NCBI RefSeq assembly: GCF_000426185.1
Contig: NZ_AUEW01000004.1
Coordinates: 310,001 to 374,000, forward strand
Reading direction: 5' to 3'
DNA length: 64,000 nucleotides
DNA from: Cellulomonas sp. URHD0024
GTDB taxonomy: Bacteria; Actinomycetota; Actinomycetes; Actinomycetales; Cellulomonadaceae
Shown here piece by piece: positions 42,093-52,684 of this stretch; positions within the stretch are counted from its first letter, which is position 1; every line of letters starts with the position of its first letter. Under the pieces are notes generated by a model. It made no database searches and was not told the origin of the DNA. It saw only the letters and a list, made by a program, of their open reading frames with translations. The translations under genes and the position numbers were made by a program.

Positions 42093-42458
42093 GTGCCCTC
42101 GGAGGCGTTCGATCAGACGGCGGTCGCGCTTGGTGGGACGCCCGGCGCCGCGGTCGCGGGTGCCGGCGGGAATGTGCTCCTTGGGCGGCGGCGCAGGGGA
42201 CCGGTCGAGGTAGCAGGCGACCGCCACGGGCGCGCCGACGCGCTTCACGACGGTCCTCTGCACGACGACGATCCGTTCGCGCTCACCACCGCGGACGTGC
42301 ACCTCGTCGCCGGGCACCACCATCGTCGCCGGCTTGGCGCGCTCGCCGTTCACGCGGACGTGGCCTGCCTTGCAGGCGGCACCGGCCGCCGACCTCGTCG
42401 GGAAGAGGCGGACCGCCCAGGTCCAGGCGTCCACCCGCGCACGCGTCACCTCGCTCAC
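42090..42458 (-). CDS. S4-domain RNA-binding protein (Hsp15-like)
   Basis: 122 aa. An N-terminal S4 domain (RVDAWTWAVRLFPTRSAAGA, then CKAGHVRVNGERAKPATMVVPGDEVHV) is followed by a basic C-terminal tail ending RPTKRDRRLIERLRG, as in Hsp15 (HslR), which rescues nascent chain-carrying 50S subunits. The GTG start at 42458 is given; no strong SD. Just upstream sits the pgi terminator. Confidence 0.86.
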   Translation of the reverse strand: MSEVTRARVDAWTWAVRLFPTRSAAGAACKAGHVRVNGERAKPATMVVPGDEVHVRGGERERIVVVQRTVVKRVGAPVAVACYLDRSPAPPPKEHIPAGTRDRGAGRPTKRDRRLIERLRGH

Positions 42459-42478
42459 CGGGCGAGCCTCTCACGCGC

Positions 42479-42509
42479 GGGTGGCCAGGCCGCCACGGCC
42501 CGGCCACCC
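42479..42509. terminator. Terminator hairpin downstream of pgi
   Basis: GGGTGGCC (42479-42486) pairs with GGCCACCC (42502-42509); after one A/C mismatch, GGCCG/CGGCC pairs around a CCA loop. It lies 20 bp past the pgi stop on the minus strand. Confidence 0.85.
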
Positions 42510-42528
42510 GACTCCGCGTATCGGTGCG

Positions 42529-44199
<1,671 letters not shown>

Positions 44200-44343
44200 G
44201 GTGGTTCCCTCTCTACGGGCGTTCGCCGAATGTGTCTGCTCGCGACCGATGGATGGCTGATCGCGGCGTCGGGTCGAAGACCAACCTATTGCGCGCGCCG
44301 GTGGTGCTGCACACGGCGTCCGAGCGGGGTCGGTCACAGTGCC

Positions 44344-44349
44344 TAGGGT
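44344..44349 (+). promoter_or_regulatory. Leaderless -10 hexamer for the small membrane protein gene
   Basis: TAGGGT, then 7 nt and the ATG at 44357; no Shine-Dalgarno. Confidence 0.5.
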
Positions 44350-44356
44350 GTGCGGC

Positions 44357-44680
44357 ATGGCTCGCGTCCCCACTGCCCTCCTTGCCGGACTGACCCTCGT
44401 GGTGGGGTTCGCCGTCGCGCAGGCCACGGGCGTCCGCGCCCTCGGCGGCGCGGTGCTGCTCGCCGGCGTCGCCTGGTGCGTCGTGCGGGCGCGGTCGGCG
44501 GGGTGGTGGCGGCTGTCGATCGTGGTGCTCGCCGGTGCTGGGTGCTTCGTCGCGTCCCACCTGCTGGCGCCCCACCTCGGCGCCTGGCCGTCGGTCGTCC
44601 TCGTCGCTCTGGTGCTCGCCGGCGTGACGTACGCGGTGGTCGACCGGCGGCCGGTACGTGCGCTGAACGCCACGGTCTGA
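44357..44680 (+). CDS. Small membrane protein, probably DUF-type, cotranscribed with a PfkB kinase
   Basis: 107 aa, four predicted membrane segments with short loops (e.g. [35 protein letters not shown]). No family is recognised. ATG 44357 is set by the leaderless -10. It ends 3 bp before the PfkB-kinase gene. Confidence 0.75.
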   Translation: MARVPTALLAGLTLVVGFAVAQATGVRALGGAVLLAGVAWCVVRARSAGWWRLSIVVLAGAGCFVASHLLAPHLGAWPSVVLVALVLAGVTYAVVDRRPVRALNATV

Positions 44681-44683
44681 GCC

Positions 44684-45562
44684 ATGAGCTCTGCCGCCCA
44701 CCTCGTCTGCTGCGGGCTTGCCACCCTCGACGTCGTCCAGGTGGTCGACCATGTCCCGGGACCGAACGAAAAGCTGGTCGCCCAGGACCTGACCGTGACG
44801 TTCGGCGGTCCGGCCGCGAACGCCGCGGCGACGGCAGTCGCGCTGGGCGTGCCGACGACGCTCGTGACCGCCCTCGGGGCAGGGTCGGTCGGCGAGCTGG
44901 TGCGCGCGCGACTCGTCGCGGCGGGCATCGAGGTCGTGGACCTGCTGGACGGTGTCCTCGGGTCGCCGGCCGTCTCGACCGTGCTGGTGACGCGGTCGAG
45001 CGGTGAGCGGGCCGTGGTCTCGGTGAACGCGACGGGCACCGCCGACCTGCAGGAGGCCGCGCGGTCGGTCGCCCACGTGCTCGACGACGCGACCGCGCTG
45101 CTCGTCGACGGTCACCACCGTGCAGCGGCCGCGGTGCTCGCCGCTGGCGCTGCCGTCCCTGTGCTGCTCGACGGTGGCAGCTGGAAGCCCGGGTTGGAAC
45201 GGCTGCTCGCGCACGTCGATCACGCGGTGCTCTCGGCTGACTTCGCGGTGCCCGGCACCCTCGACGGCGACGTCCTGGACGTGGTTGCCGCCTTCGGTCC
45301 GCGGACCGTCGCGCGCTCGGCCGGTGCCGGTCCGGTCCAGATCCGCCTCAGCGGTTCGCCGGTCGTCCGGTCCGAGGTCCTGCCGCCCGTCGTCCCGGTC
45401 GGGGACGTCGTCGACACCCTCGGTGCAGGCGACGTGCTGCATGGTGCGATCGCGGCGGCCCTGGCCCGGGAAGTCGACATCCTCGAAGCCATCCGCGACG
45501 GGGTGCAGCAGGCGTCCGAGTCGGTCCGGCACCGCGGCGCGCTCGGCTGGGTCGGGCACTGA
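44684..45562 (+). CDS. PfkB-family carbohydrate kinase
   Basis: 292 aa. N-terminal strand [18 protein letters not shown], di-Gly hinge [15 protein letters not shown] (residue ~42), and C-terminal PfkB signature [19 protein letters not shown] with catalytic Asp. It phosphorylates a sugar or nucleoside; the substrate cannot be read from this sequence. It starts 3 bp after the small membrane protein and is divergent from pgi as a unit. Confidence 0.9.
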   Translation: MSSAAHLVCCGLATLDVVQVVDHVPGPNEKLVAQDLTVTFGGPAANAAATAVALGVPTTLVTALGAGSVGELVRARLVAAGIEVVDLLDGVLGSPAVSTVLVTRSSGERAVVSVNATGTADLQEAARSVAHVLDDATALLVDGHHRAAAAVLAAGAAVPVLLDGGSWKPGLERLLAHVDHAVLSADFAVPGTLDGDVLDVVAAFGPRTVARSAGAGPVQIRLSGSPVVRSEVLPPVVPVGDVVDTLGAGDVLHGAIAAALAREVDILEAIRDGVQQASESVRHRGALGWVGH

Positions 45563-45642
45563 GGAGCCGCGGTCCCGACCTCGTCCGAACGGCCGACCAG
45601 ATCCACCTCGATCGGCCGATCCGCAGGTCAGGCGCGGATGCC

Positions 45643-45648
45643 TAGGCT
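45643..45648 (+). promoter_or_regulatory. Leaderless -10 hexamer for the NarL-type kinase gene
   Basis: TAGGCT with 6 nt to the GTG at 45655 and no Shine-Dalgarno. Confidence 0.4.
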
Positions 45649-45654
45649 GCAGAC

Positions 45655-46791
45655 GTGATCACCGCCCTCCGTCGCCTCTGGGCCGCCCCCCGCAGCCCCG
45701 GCGCGCCGGCGCGCGTCTGGCGGGACTGGTGGCTCGTCGGCATCCTGCTGGTGCTCTCGGCTGTGGAGCTGGCCACCCGCGCGATCGTGTGGTTGCCGGT
45801 GTCGATCCCGATGGCGCTGCTCGCGATCGGTGCGCTGCTGTTCCGTCGTACGCGCCCGCTGCTCGCCGTCGGGGTGGCGTACGGCGCCGTCCTCGCGGTG
45901 AACATCGCGAGCTGGTCCCGCTTCGACGACTCGATCGGGTTCTACACGACCACCTCGATCCTCGTCCTGTCCTATGCGCTGTGTCGCTGGGGGAGCGGTC
46001 GGGAGGTCACGCTCGGCATGGTCCTGATCGTGCTCACGGGCGTGGCCGGCGTCTCCGCCCACTACACGACGATCGGCGAGACGGTCGGGGAGGCCGTCTT
46101 CTTCCTCTTCCCGTGCGTGCTCGGCGGTGTCGTCCGGCTGGCGTCGACCGCGCGGCTGCGCGAGACGGACCAGGTCAAGCTCAGGGAGCGCGAGATGCTC
46201 GCGCGGGAGCTTCACGACACGGTCGCGCACCACGTCTCCGCGATCGCGATCCGCGCGCAGGCCGGCCGGGTCGTCGCGGCCTCGGACCCCACCGCCGCGC
46301 TGGATGCGCTCGGCGTGATCGAGGCGGAGGCGACCCGTGCGCTCAGCGAGATGCGGCTCATGGTGCGGACGCTGCGTGAGGGCGACGAGGTCGACCTCGC
46401 TCCCCAGCGCGGAGTGGACGACATCGAGCGCCTCGCGTTCGGCTCGGTACCTCCTGTCGCCGTCTCGCTGCGGGGGCCCCTCGACGACCTGCGACCCACC
46501 GTCGGGGCCGCCGTGTACCGGCTCGCCCAGGAGTCGATCACCAACGCGGTGCGGCATGCCCGGCACGCCACCCGGATCACCGTGGACGTGACGGGATCCG
46601 ACGACACCGTCCGGCTCGTCGTCACCGACGACGGCGAACCGCACGTGACCGGGCGCGGCTGGACCGGCTACGGGCTGATCGGCATGACGGAGCGGGCCGC
46701 CCTGCTCGGTGGAACCCTCGCGGCCGGTCCCGGCGCGGAACGCGGCTGGACGGTGGACGCCGTCCTGCCCAAGTCAGGAGCGTCCCGATGA
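45655..46791 (+). CDS. NarL-type sensor histidine kinase (HisKA_3)
   Basis: 378 aa. A cluster of five or six membrane helices in the first ~155 residues, then HisKA_3 with EREMLARELHDTVAHHVSAI (His near residue 187) and an HATPase with LAQESITNAVRHARHA, VVTDDGEP, GYGLIGMTERAALLGG. The lack of an extracellular domain suggests it senses a membrane or intracellular signal. Overlaps its response regulator by 4 bp. Confidence 0.94.
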   Translation: MITALRRLWAAPRSPGAPARVWRDWWLVGILLVLSAVELATRAIVWLPVSIPMALLAIGALLFRRTRPLLAVGVAYGAVLAVNIASWSRFDDSIGFYTTTSILVLSYALCRWGSGREVTLGMVLIVLTGVAGVSAHYTTIGETVGEAVFFLFPCVLGGVVRLASTARLRETDQVKLREREMLARELHDTVAHHVSAIAIRAQAGRVVAASDPTAALDALGVIEAEATRALSEMRLMVRTLREGDEVDLAPQRGVDDIERLAFGSVPPVAVSLRGPLDDLRPTVGAAVYRLAQESITNAVRHARHATRITVDVTGSDDTVRLVVTDDGEPHVTGRGWTGYGLIGMTERAALLGGTLAAGPGAERGWTVDAVLPKSGASR

Positions 46792-47492
46792 TGAGCGTGC
46801 CGACGAGCACCGCGACGAGCACCGCCGGGAGCGCCTCGACGAGCATCCGGGTCCTGGTGGCGGACGACCAGGAGCTGGTCCGCACCGGACTGTCGATGAT
46901 CCTCGACGCCCAGCCGGGCATCGAGGTGGTCGGTCAGGCGGTCGACGGGCGGTCCGCGGTGGCGTTGGCCCGCAGCCTGCGGCCGGACGTGTGCCTCTTC
47001 GACATCCGGATGCCGGGCATCGACGGCATCGAGGCGACCCGCCAGCTCGCCGGACCGGCCGTCGCCGAGCCGATGGCGATCGTCGTCATCACGACCTTCG
47101 ACCTCGACGAGTACGTCCACGGCGCGCTGCAGGCCGGAGCCCGCGGGTTCCTGCTCAAGGACGCGGGCCCGGAGCTCCTGGTCCAGGCGATCCACGCGGC
47201 CGCGGACGGGGACGCCCTGATCGCCCCGAGCATCACGCGCCGACTGCTCGCCGTCTTCGCCGACGCGCGTGGCGGTCCGCCTTCCCAGCCGATCACGCCG
47301 TTGACCGGTCGCGAGGAGGACGTGCTCATCACGGTGGCGCGGGGGCGGACGAACGCAGAGATCGCCGACGAGCTGCACATCAGCATGAGCACCGTGAAGA
47401 CCCACCTCGCAAGCCTCATGGGCAAGCTCGGGGTGCGAAACCGTGTCGAGCTGGCGATGTGGGCGTACGAGACGGGCCGACTGAAGGGCTGA
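46788..47492 (+). CDS. NarL/FixJ-family response regulator
   Basis: 234 aa. After a Ser/Thr-rich start (~18 residues), the receiver has VLVADDQELVRTGL and the acceptor Asp in CLFDIRMPGIDG, and FLLKDAGPELL with Lys. A LuxR HTH is at the C-terminus (LTGREEDVLITVARGRTNAE, then IADELHISMSTVKTHL). It is cotranscribed with the kinase (ATGA). The stop is followed by tandem repeats like the gene's last codons. No neighbour gives its target away. Confidence 0.94.
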   Translation: MMSVPTSTATSTAGSASTSIRVLVADDQELVRTGLSMILDAQPGIEVVGQAVDGRSAVALARSLRPDVCLFDIRMPGIDGIEATRQLAGPAVAEPMAIVVITTFDLDEYVHGALQAGARGFLLKDAGPELLVQAIHAAADGDALIAPSITRRLLAVFADARGGPPSQPITPLTGREEDVLITVARGRTNAEIADELHISMSTVKTHLASLMGKLGVRNRVELAMWAYETGRLKG

Positions 47493-47530
47493 GAGCGCTG
47501 TCAGTCGCGCCCGGCTCGAGGGGAGCGAAG

Positions 47531-47670
47531 GTCGGTGCCGGTTGAAGGCCGAGTGTCGGTCGGGCCGGCTGAAGGGTCGTGCCGGCTGAAGGGCGGAGTG
47601 TCGGTAGGGCCGGACGGAGCGTAGGGCCGGTTGAAGGCGGAGTGTCGGTCGCGCCGGACGGAGCGCCGGG
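47531..47670. repeat. Degenerate repeats resembling the 3' end of the NarL regulator gene
   Basis: About six copies of a unit such as GGGCCGGCTGAAGGGT, GTGCCGGTTGAAGGCC and GGGCCGGTTGAAGGCG, spaced by GGAGTGTCGGT. The regulator's last codons are GGGCCGACTGAAGGGC then TGA. No gene is present from 47493 to 48020; after the repeats the DNA is less GC-rich and probably holds the HNH gene's promoter. Confidence 0.75.
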
Positions 47671-48020
47671 CGTTCGTCGCCTGGGTGACGCCTGCACCGG
47701 ACGCTTCGCGACGACGCGGTGCGTGTTCGGCTGTCCACTCAACTCCCATCGTCGCGGTCGGATGCAAAGTGCACCAGCGCCATTCTGATCGAATCGTGAG
47801 CGGCGGAGTGCATTTTCCACAACGTCGCCAATACGCCAGTCGACTCGGGGGCTGTGGACGGCTCGACGCATGGAATGCGCAATGTTCGCAGCCCGGCGAA
47901 CCGGCATGTGTCCAGGTCATGAACATCATCGTCGCGGACCCGTGTCAGTGGTCGGGTGCACAATGATCCCCAGCGGAAATCGCGGATCACATTCCACACC
48001 GGCCGGCGGGAGGCGGCAAA

Positions 48021-49754
48021 ATGACGAGCATTGGGCCGCGTTCGCGCAACCACGTTCAGGACGCCCTTGCTGCCCTCGCCGAGGCCGTCGACCGGTTGGC
48101 TGGGCTGGCCGATCCGACGGCATGTCCCAGGGTTGAGAGGGCCGATGCAGCGTCCATCGTGACGGGCGCCCTCGCCCTCGCCGGTCGGCTCTCGGCCGTC
48201 GCTGCACGCGCCATGCCGATCGTGGAGGCCGACGGCTGGTGGTCGCTCGAGGGTGCGCGGTCGGTCACCACGTGGGTGGCAGCGAACGGTCGCGTCTCGC
48301 ACGGACAGGCCGCGCGCCTCGTCCGGTTGGGTCGGGCGCTGCGGGACGACCTTCCGGTGACCGCGGTCGAGGCCGTCTCCGGTGAGGTGAGCATCGAGGC
48401 GGCGCACGTCCTGGCGACGGTGACGACCACCCCGGCGCGCAAGGCCGCCCTCGCCGCGTCCGCGCAGGACTGCGGCGAGGCGTTCCTGGTCGAGCATGCT
48501 CGGGAACTGTCGGTCGGTCAGCTCCGCGTCCTCGCCCGTCGGTGGGCCAGCCACGCAGACCCCGACGCCGACGAGCGTGGCTATCGGGAGGCGTCGGCGC
48601 GCGAGTTCCTCGATCTCGCCAACACCACCGACGGCTGGCACCTGAGCGGCTTCCTCAGCACCGATCATGGCCACGCCCTGACCGCCGCGCTGGAGGCGAT
48701 GGCTGGTCGCTCAGCCGACCAGGCGGGGCAGCCCGCAGGTCGACGACGTGCGACCGCCCTCAACAACGTGGTGCGCACCGTCCTGGATCGCGACCTCACG
48801 GGCGCGACGGGCGACCACAGACCACAGCTCACGGTGGTCACCGATCTGGCGACGCTCAACCGCGCCCTCGCGCGAGAGGTGACCGATCGCGTGACGGCAC
48901 GGCCGAGCGGGTGCTCCGAGTGCTCCGGGCGCTCGGATGGCGAGTCGACTGCCATCGCGTTCGACTCATGCTCGAGCTCCGAGACGACACGTGGATCTGG
49001 CCGAGACGCACGTGCACCTGAAGACGGTCCACTCAAGGCCCTGCGCTCTTCATCGCCAAGGCCAGCGTCCAGCGAGATGGCATACGACGATCCCGCGCAG
49101 AGAATGGATGTGGACTCACGGCACAGGCCGGACGTGCACTCGCCGCTCGGATGCGACGTGCACTCGCCGCTCGGATGCGACGTGCACTCGCCGCTCGGAT
49201 GCGACGTGCACTCGCCGCTCGGATGCGACGTGGACTCGCCGCCCGGCTGGGACGCGGCGGATCCGCCGCACGGACGGGAGGCGGACTCGCCGGTGGTGAT
49301 CGATGTCGACCGAGATGGTGGCCAACGAGTGGTCGACATCGAGAGGTTCTCGGTGGCCGAGCTGATCGGGACCGGGCCGATCCCCGACTCGGTGCTCGCG
49401 CGGTTGGCGTGCGACAGCCAGATCACCCGGGTCGTGTTCGGCGCGGACTCCGTGGTGCTCAATGTGGGGCGTGCCGAGCGCACCTACACCGGAGCGAAGC
49501 GGCGCGCGATCATTGCGCGGGACAGGTTCTGCCAGTTCCCCGGGTGTTCCGCACCGCCCGCGATGTCCGAGGTGCACCACACCGATCACTGGCTCCGCGA
49601 CCGCGGGGAAACCAACGTCCAGACCGGGGCGCTCATCTGTTGGCACCACCACCAGGTAGTCCACGACCGGGGGATCGAGGTGTGCCGAGGAGCTGGCGGG
49701 AGATGGCGATTCGTCGATCGCCACGGTCGAGACCTGGTGACAGCGGTTGGTTGA
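48021..49754 (+). CDS. DUF222-HNH endonuclease (13E12-type) with tandem-repeat linker
   Basis: 577 aa. Residues ~10-290 are the helical DUF222 domain (GRVSHGQAARLVRLGRAL, FLSTDHGHALTAALEAMAG). The C-terminal HNH nuclease is intact: RDRFCQFPGCSAPPAMSEVH, HTDHW, NVQTGALICWHHHQVVHD. Between them a Ser/Asp-rich linker has four exact and one variant copy of Asp-Val-His-Ser-Pro-Leu-Gly-Cys. DUF222-HNH proteins resemble the mycobacterial REP13E12 family; many copies per genome are usual, and the function is not known. ATG 48021 has GGGAGGCGGC. The stop region seeds an 18-bp minisatellite. Confidence 0.9.
   Translation: MTSIGPRSRNHVQDALAALAEAVDRLAGLADPTACPRVERADAASIVTGALALAGRLSAVAARAMPIVEADGWWSLEGARSVTTWVAANGRVSHGQAARLVRLGRALRDDLPVTAVEAVSGEVSIEAAHVLATVTTTPARKAALAASAQDCGEAFLVEHARELSVGQLRVLARRWASHADPDADERGYREASAREFLDLANTTDGWHLSGFLSTDHGHALTAALEAMAGRSADQAGQPAGRRRATALNNVVRTVLDRDLTGATGDHRPQLTVVTDLATLNRALAREVTDRVTARPSGCSECSGRSDGESTAIAFDSCSSSETTRGSGRDARAPEDGPLKALRSSSPRPASSEMAYDDPAQRMDVDSRHRPDVHSPLGCDVHSPLGCDVHSPLGCDVHSPLGCDVDSPPGWDAADPPHGREADSPVVIDVDRDGGQRVVDIERFSVAELIGTGPIPDSVLARLACDSQITRVVFGADSVVLNVGRAERTYTGAKRRAIIARDRFCQFPGCSAPPAMSEVHHTDHWLRDRGETNVQTGALICWHHHQVVHDRGIEVCRGAGGRWRFVDRHGRDLVTAVG
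49131..49250 (+). repeat. Five 24-bp tandem repeats inside the HNH gene
   Basis: Four perfect units of 24 bp starting GACGTGCACTCGCCGCTC (49131-49226) and a fifth diverged one (49227-49250). In frame, so they expand the protein linker by 8 residues each. Confidence 0.92.
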
Positions 49755-50070
49755 GCGAGCCCGGGTCGGTTGGTTGAGCGAGCGCGGTCGGTTGGGCAAG
49801 CGCGGTCGGTCGGTTGGGCGAGCCCGGTCGGTTGGGAGAGCCCGGTCGGTTGGGCGAGCCCGGTCGTTGGGCGAGCCCGGTCGGTTGGGCGAGCGCGGTC
49901 GGTTCGGCGAGCGCGGTCGGTTGGGCGAGCGCGGTCGGTTGGGCGAGCGCGGTCGGTTGGGCGAGCGCGGTCGGTTGGGCGAGCGCGGTCGGTCGGTTGA
50001 GCGAGCGCGGTCGGTTCAGCGAGCCGGGGTCGGTTCAGCGAGCCGGGGTCGGTCGAGCGAGCCGGGGCGG
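49744..50070. repeat. 18-bp minisatellite spanning and following the HNH gene stop
   Basis: About sixteen copies of CGGTTGGGCGAGCGCGGT and variants. The first copies read CGGTTGGTTGAGCGAGC, in which TGA is the HNH stop codon. Several long frames cross it on both strands with six-residue periodicity; none is a gene. It ends ~75 bp before the stop of the convergent LLM gene. Confidence 0.9.
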
Positions 50071-50144
50071 TTGAGAGCGAGTAGCGGACGGACGCCCGCC
50101 TGGCGCGTCGATTCCATGTGGCTCGCCGCACGGCGGGCCGCTCG

Positions 50145-51197
50145 TCAGGCCGTGCCCAGCGCCTCGCGCACCAGGGGAGCTATCTGGGTGCCCAGCACCT
50201 CGATCGACTTCAGCGACTCGCGTTGCGGCACCCCGGACAGGTCCATCTGGAACGACTGACGGTCGTGGTGCAGCACGTCGTGCAGGGCGACGATCCGCTC
50301 GGCGATCTGCTCCGGCTCCCCGACGAAGTAGGCCCCGCCGCGGGAGGCCTGGGACTCGTACGAGATCCGGTTGGGCATCGGGAACCCGCGTTCGGCGGAG
50401 ATCCGGCGCATCGACTCGAGCCAGTACGGGTAGTAGAAGTCCCGTGCGGCCTTGCCGTCCTCGGCGAAGTAGCCCATGCCTGCCACCGAGACGAACTGCG
50501 CGGTCGCGTCGTGCCCGGTCTGCTCGTGCGCGCGGCGGTAGACGTCGACCAGGGGAGCGAACGACGCCGGCTGGCCGCCGATGATCGCGTAGCTGACGGG
50601 CAGTCCGAGCACGCCGGCGCGGACCGACGACTGCGGGTTGCCACCGGTGGCCACGGCGATGGTCAGGTGCGGTCCGCGACCGGGGCGGTCGAACGGACGG
50701 GGGAGGACCAGCGCGTCGTCGAGCGCGGGCCGGAACCGGCCGGTCCACGTCACGCGCTCGGCGGCGTCGATCTCCAGGAGCAGCCGGATCTTCTCGTCGT
50801 ACAGCTCGTCGTAGTCGTCCAGAGACGCCCCGAAGAGCGGGTAGGACTCGATGAACGACCCGCGTCCCGCGAGCAGCTCGACACGACCCTGCGAGAGCAG
50901 GTCCATGGTCGCGAACTGCTGGTAGACCCGGACCGGGTCCTCGGTGGACAGCACGGTCACAGCGCTGCCCACGGTGATCCGGGAGGTCTGGGCGAGTGCC
51001 GCGGCGATGACCGTGGACGGCGACGAGATGGCGTAGTCGGGCCGGTGGTGCTCGCCGATCCCGACGTAGTCGAGGCCCACCTCCTCGACAAGGCGGATGC
51101 GTTCGAGGACGTCACGGATGCGCTGGCCCGGGCTGGTGACCTCGCCGGTGACGGGGTCGGGGTGGACGTCGCCGAACGTGTACATCCCGAGTTCCAT
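50145..51197 (-). CDS. LLM-class flavin-dependent oxidoreductase
   Basis: 350 aa. A full bacterial luciferase-like barrel: MELGMYTFGDVHPDP at the start, VGLDYVGIGEHHRPDYAISS (active-site His pair), ITVGSAVTVLSTEDPVRVYQ, LLAGRGSFIESYPLFG, and a C-terminal YFVGEPEQIAERIVAL. Likely FMN-dependent with an unknown substrate. ATG 51197 begins the conserved strand; no strong SD. Divergent from the ROK/amino-sugar operon. Confidence 0.9.
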   Translation of the reverse strand: MELGMYTFGDVHPDPVTGEVTSPGQRIRDVLERIRLVEEVGLDYVGIGEHHRPDYAISSPSTVIAAALAQTSRITVGSAVTVLSTEDPVRVYQQFATMDLLSQGRVELLAGRGSFIESYPLFGASLDDYDELYDEKIRLLLEIDAAERVTWTGRFRPALDDALVLPRPFDRPGRGPHLTIAVATGGNPQSSVRAGVLGLPVSYAIIGGQPASFAPLVDVYRRAHEQTGHDATAQFVSVAGMGYFAEDGKAARDFYYPYWLESMRRISAERGFPMPNRISYESQASRGGAYFVGEPEQIAERIVALHDVLHHDRQSFQMDLSGVPQRESLKSIEVLGTQIAPLVREALGTA

Positions 51198-51363
51198 TCT
51201 CGTGCGAACGCATCGAGTGATCGCCGTGTTCCCGCAGGTCGACCGGGTTCGACGACAGATGTGCAGGTCAGAGAAGCACCGGGCGCGAACCGTGTGTGAG
51301 CGATCACGCGGCGCCGGTCCACAAGTCATCGGACGAAACGGACGTGTGAACGTCGGGTCACGA

Positions 51364-51379
51364 TGTGATCACGGTCACG
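51364..51379 (+). promoter_or_regulatory. Crp/GlxR-type cAMP receptor binding site
   Basis: TGTGA-6 nt-TCACG, one base off the Crp/GlxR consensus TGTGA-6 nt-TCACA. Its centre is ~52 bp upstream of the predicted ROK gene start point, upstream of the -35 box, the usual place for an activator. It suggests carbon-source control of the sugar operon. Confidence 0.6.
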
Positions 51380-51387
51380 GGAGTTGG

Positions 51388-51418
51388 TTGACAGCGATTA
51401 GTAAGGAACGTCTACTAA
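51388..51418 (+). promoter_or_regulatory. ROK operon promoter and overlapping operator palindrome
   Basis: TTGACA (51388-51393), 17 bp, TCTACT (51411-51416), then 7 nt to the GTG at 51424 (leaderless). A perfect inverted repeat TTAGTA-9 nt-TACTAA (51398-51418) covers the spacer and -10, the typical position for ROK autorepression. Confidence 0.75.
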
Positions 51419-51423
51419 CAAAC

Positions 51424-52599
51424 GTGACAGCGACCACACAGCCGCCCGCCGCGGCACGGGGAGTCGGTCGGGCCCTGCGGCCCACCGGCAAGGTGCTCCC
51501 CGAGCACGCACGTGCGCACAACCGGTCGCTGGTTCTCGGGCACCTGTTCCACGTCGGTCCCGCATCCCGCGCCGACATTGCTCGCAGCACGGGTCTGACC
51601 CGTGTCACGGTCTCCGGTCTGATGGCCGTCCTGATCAGCGAGGGGCTCGTCGAGGAGCTCGGCATCCGCAGCGAGGGCAAGGTCGGCAAGCCGGCGACCC
51701 TGGTCGGGATGCGGACGGAGGCGTTCCAGATCGTCGCCGTGGACCTCACGGACGACAGCCGCCTCCACGGTGCGGTGATGACGCTCGTGGGTGACGTCGT
51801 GCTCCGCCAGTCCGTGGCCCTCGAGGGGCGGACGGGGGAGTCCGCCGTCGACCTGCTCGAGTCCCTGTGCCGCAACCTGCTCGCCTCCGCGACCCGGCCC
51901 GTCATCGGCGTCGGCATCGCCTCGCCGGGCGTCATCGACCTCGACGGCACGGTCGTCCAGGCCCCGAACCGTGGCTGGTACGACGTCCCGCTGGGGGGCA
52001 GGCTCTCCGAGCGCCTCGGTGTCCCGGTGCACGTCGCCAACGACGCCAACACGCGCGCGCTCGGCGAGTTCACCTACGGCTCGGCCGCCGGCTCGGGCTG
52101 CATGGTGGTCACGGTCGGCCAGGGCGTCGGTGCCGGGATCGTCGTCGACGGTGCGCTCGTGCTGGGACGTCACCACGCCGCAGGCGAGATCGGCCACCTG
52201 ACCGTGCTGGACGGCGACCTGCGGGACGTGCCGGCGCTCGACTGCGCCTGCGGCCGCTCCGGCTGCCTCGAGACCGTGCTGAGCGTGCCGGCCCTGCGCC
52301 GCCGCATCGCGGGTCTCAACCCTGAAGAGTCCGACGCCGCACTGGCGTCGGTCGGACGGCTGCTGGGCATCGCCCTGGCACCGGTCGTCAGTGCGCTCGA
52401 CCTCGCCGAGGTCCTGCTCTCCGGTCCGCCGGAGCTGCTGGACGGACCTCTGCGGGACGCGGCGCTCACCACCGTCCGCGCGCGGACCATGCCTGTCATC
52501 GGGCACGGGCTGGCCATGCGGATGGGATCGCTCGACGAGGACGGGGCGCTCGCAGGTGCGGCCGTCCTCGTCCTGTCAGGCCAGCTGGGGGTCTCGTGA
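51424..52599 (+). CDS. ROK-family transcriptional regulator
   Basis: 391 aa. An N-terminal winged HTH (GPASRADIARSTGLTRVTVS, residues ~40-85) followed by a ROK sugar-kinase-like domain: IGVGIASPGVIDLDG, HVANDANTRALGE, the zinc-binding CACGRSGCLE (residues ~275-285) and AGEIGHLTV. The regulator typically binds the sugar and releases its operator. GTG 51424 is fixed by the leaderless promoter. It heads an operon with SBP, permeases, ROK kinase and NagB, so its ligand is probably GlcNAc or its oligomer or phosphate. Confidence 0.92.
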   Translation: MTATTQPPAAARGVGRALRPTGKVLPEHARAHNRSLVLGHLFHVGPASRADIARSTGLTRVTVSGLMAVLISEGLVEELGIRSEGKVGKPATLVGMRTEAFQIVAVDLTDDSRLHGAVMTLVGDVVLRQSVALEGRTGESAVDLLESLCRNLLASATRPVIGVGIASPGVIDLDGTVVQAPNRGWYDVPLGGRLSERLGVPVHVANDANTRALGEFTYGSAAGSGCMVVTVGQGVGAGIVVDGALVLGRHHAAGEIGHLTVLDGDLRDVPALDCACGRSGCLETVLSVPALRRRIAGLNPEESDAALASVGRLLGIALAPVVSALDLAEVLLSGPPELLDGPLRDAALTTVRARTMPVIGHGLAMRMGSLDEDGALAGAAVLVLSGQLGVS

Positions 52600-52684
52600 C
52601 GACCCCCAGCCGGCTACTGCAGGTCGGAAGAAACCCCCGGCGACGCCGTCTGGCGATCGTCTCGCTCACGGGAGGAACCCCAAC

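Noticed and set aside
49770..50000. Frames across the 18-bp repeat
   Set aside because: Six-residue periodic Arg/Ser/Val repeats on both strands; these are by-products of the minisatellite.
49131..50070. CRISPR-like array
   Set aside because: Units are directly adjacent or only degenerate, with no unique spacers; one part is inside a gene and the other is a minisatellite with no cas genes nearby.
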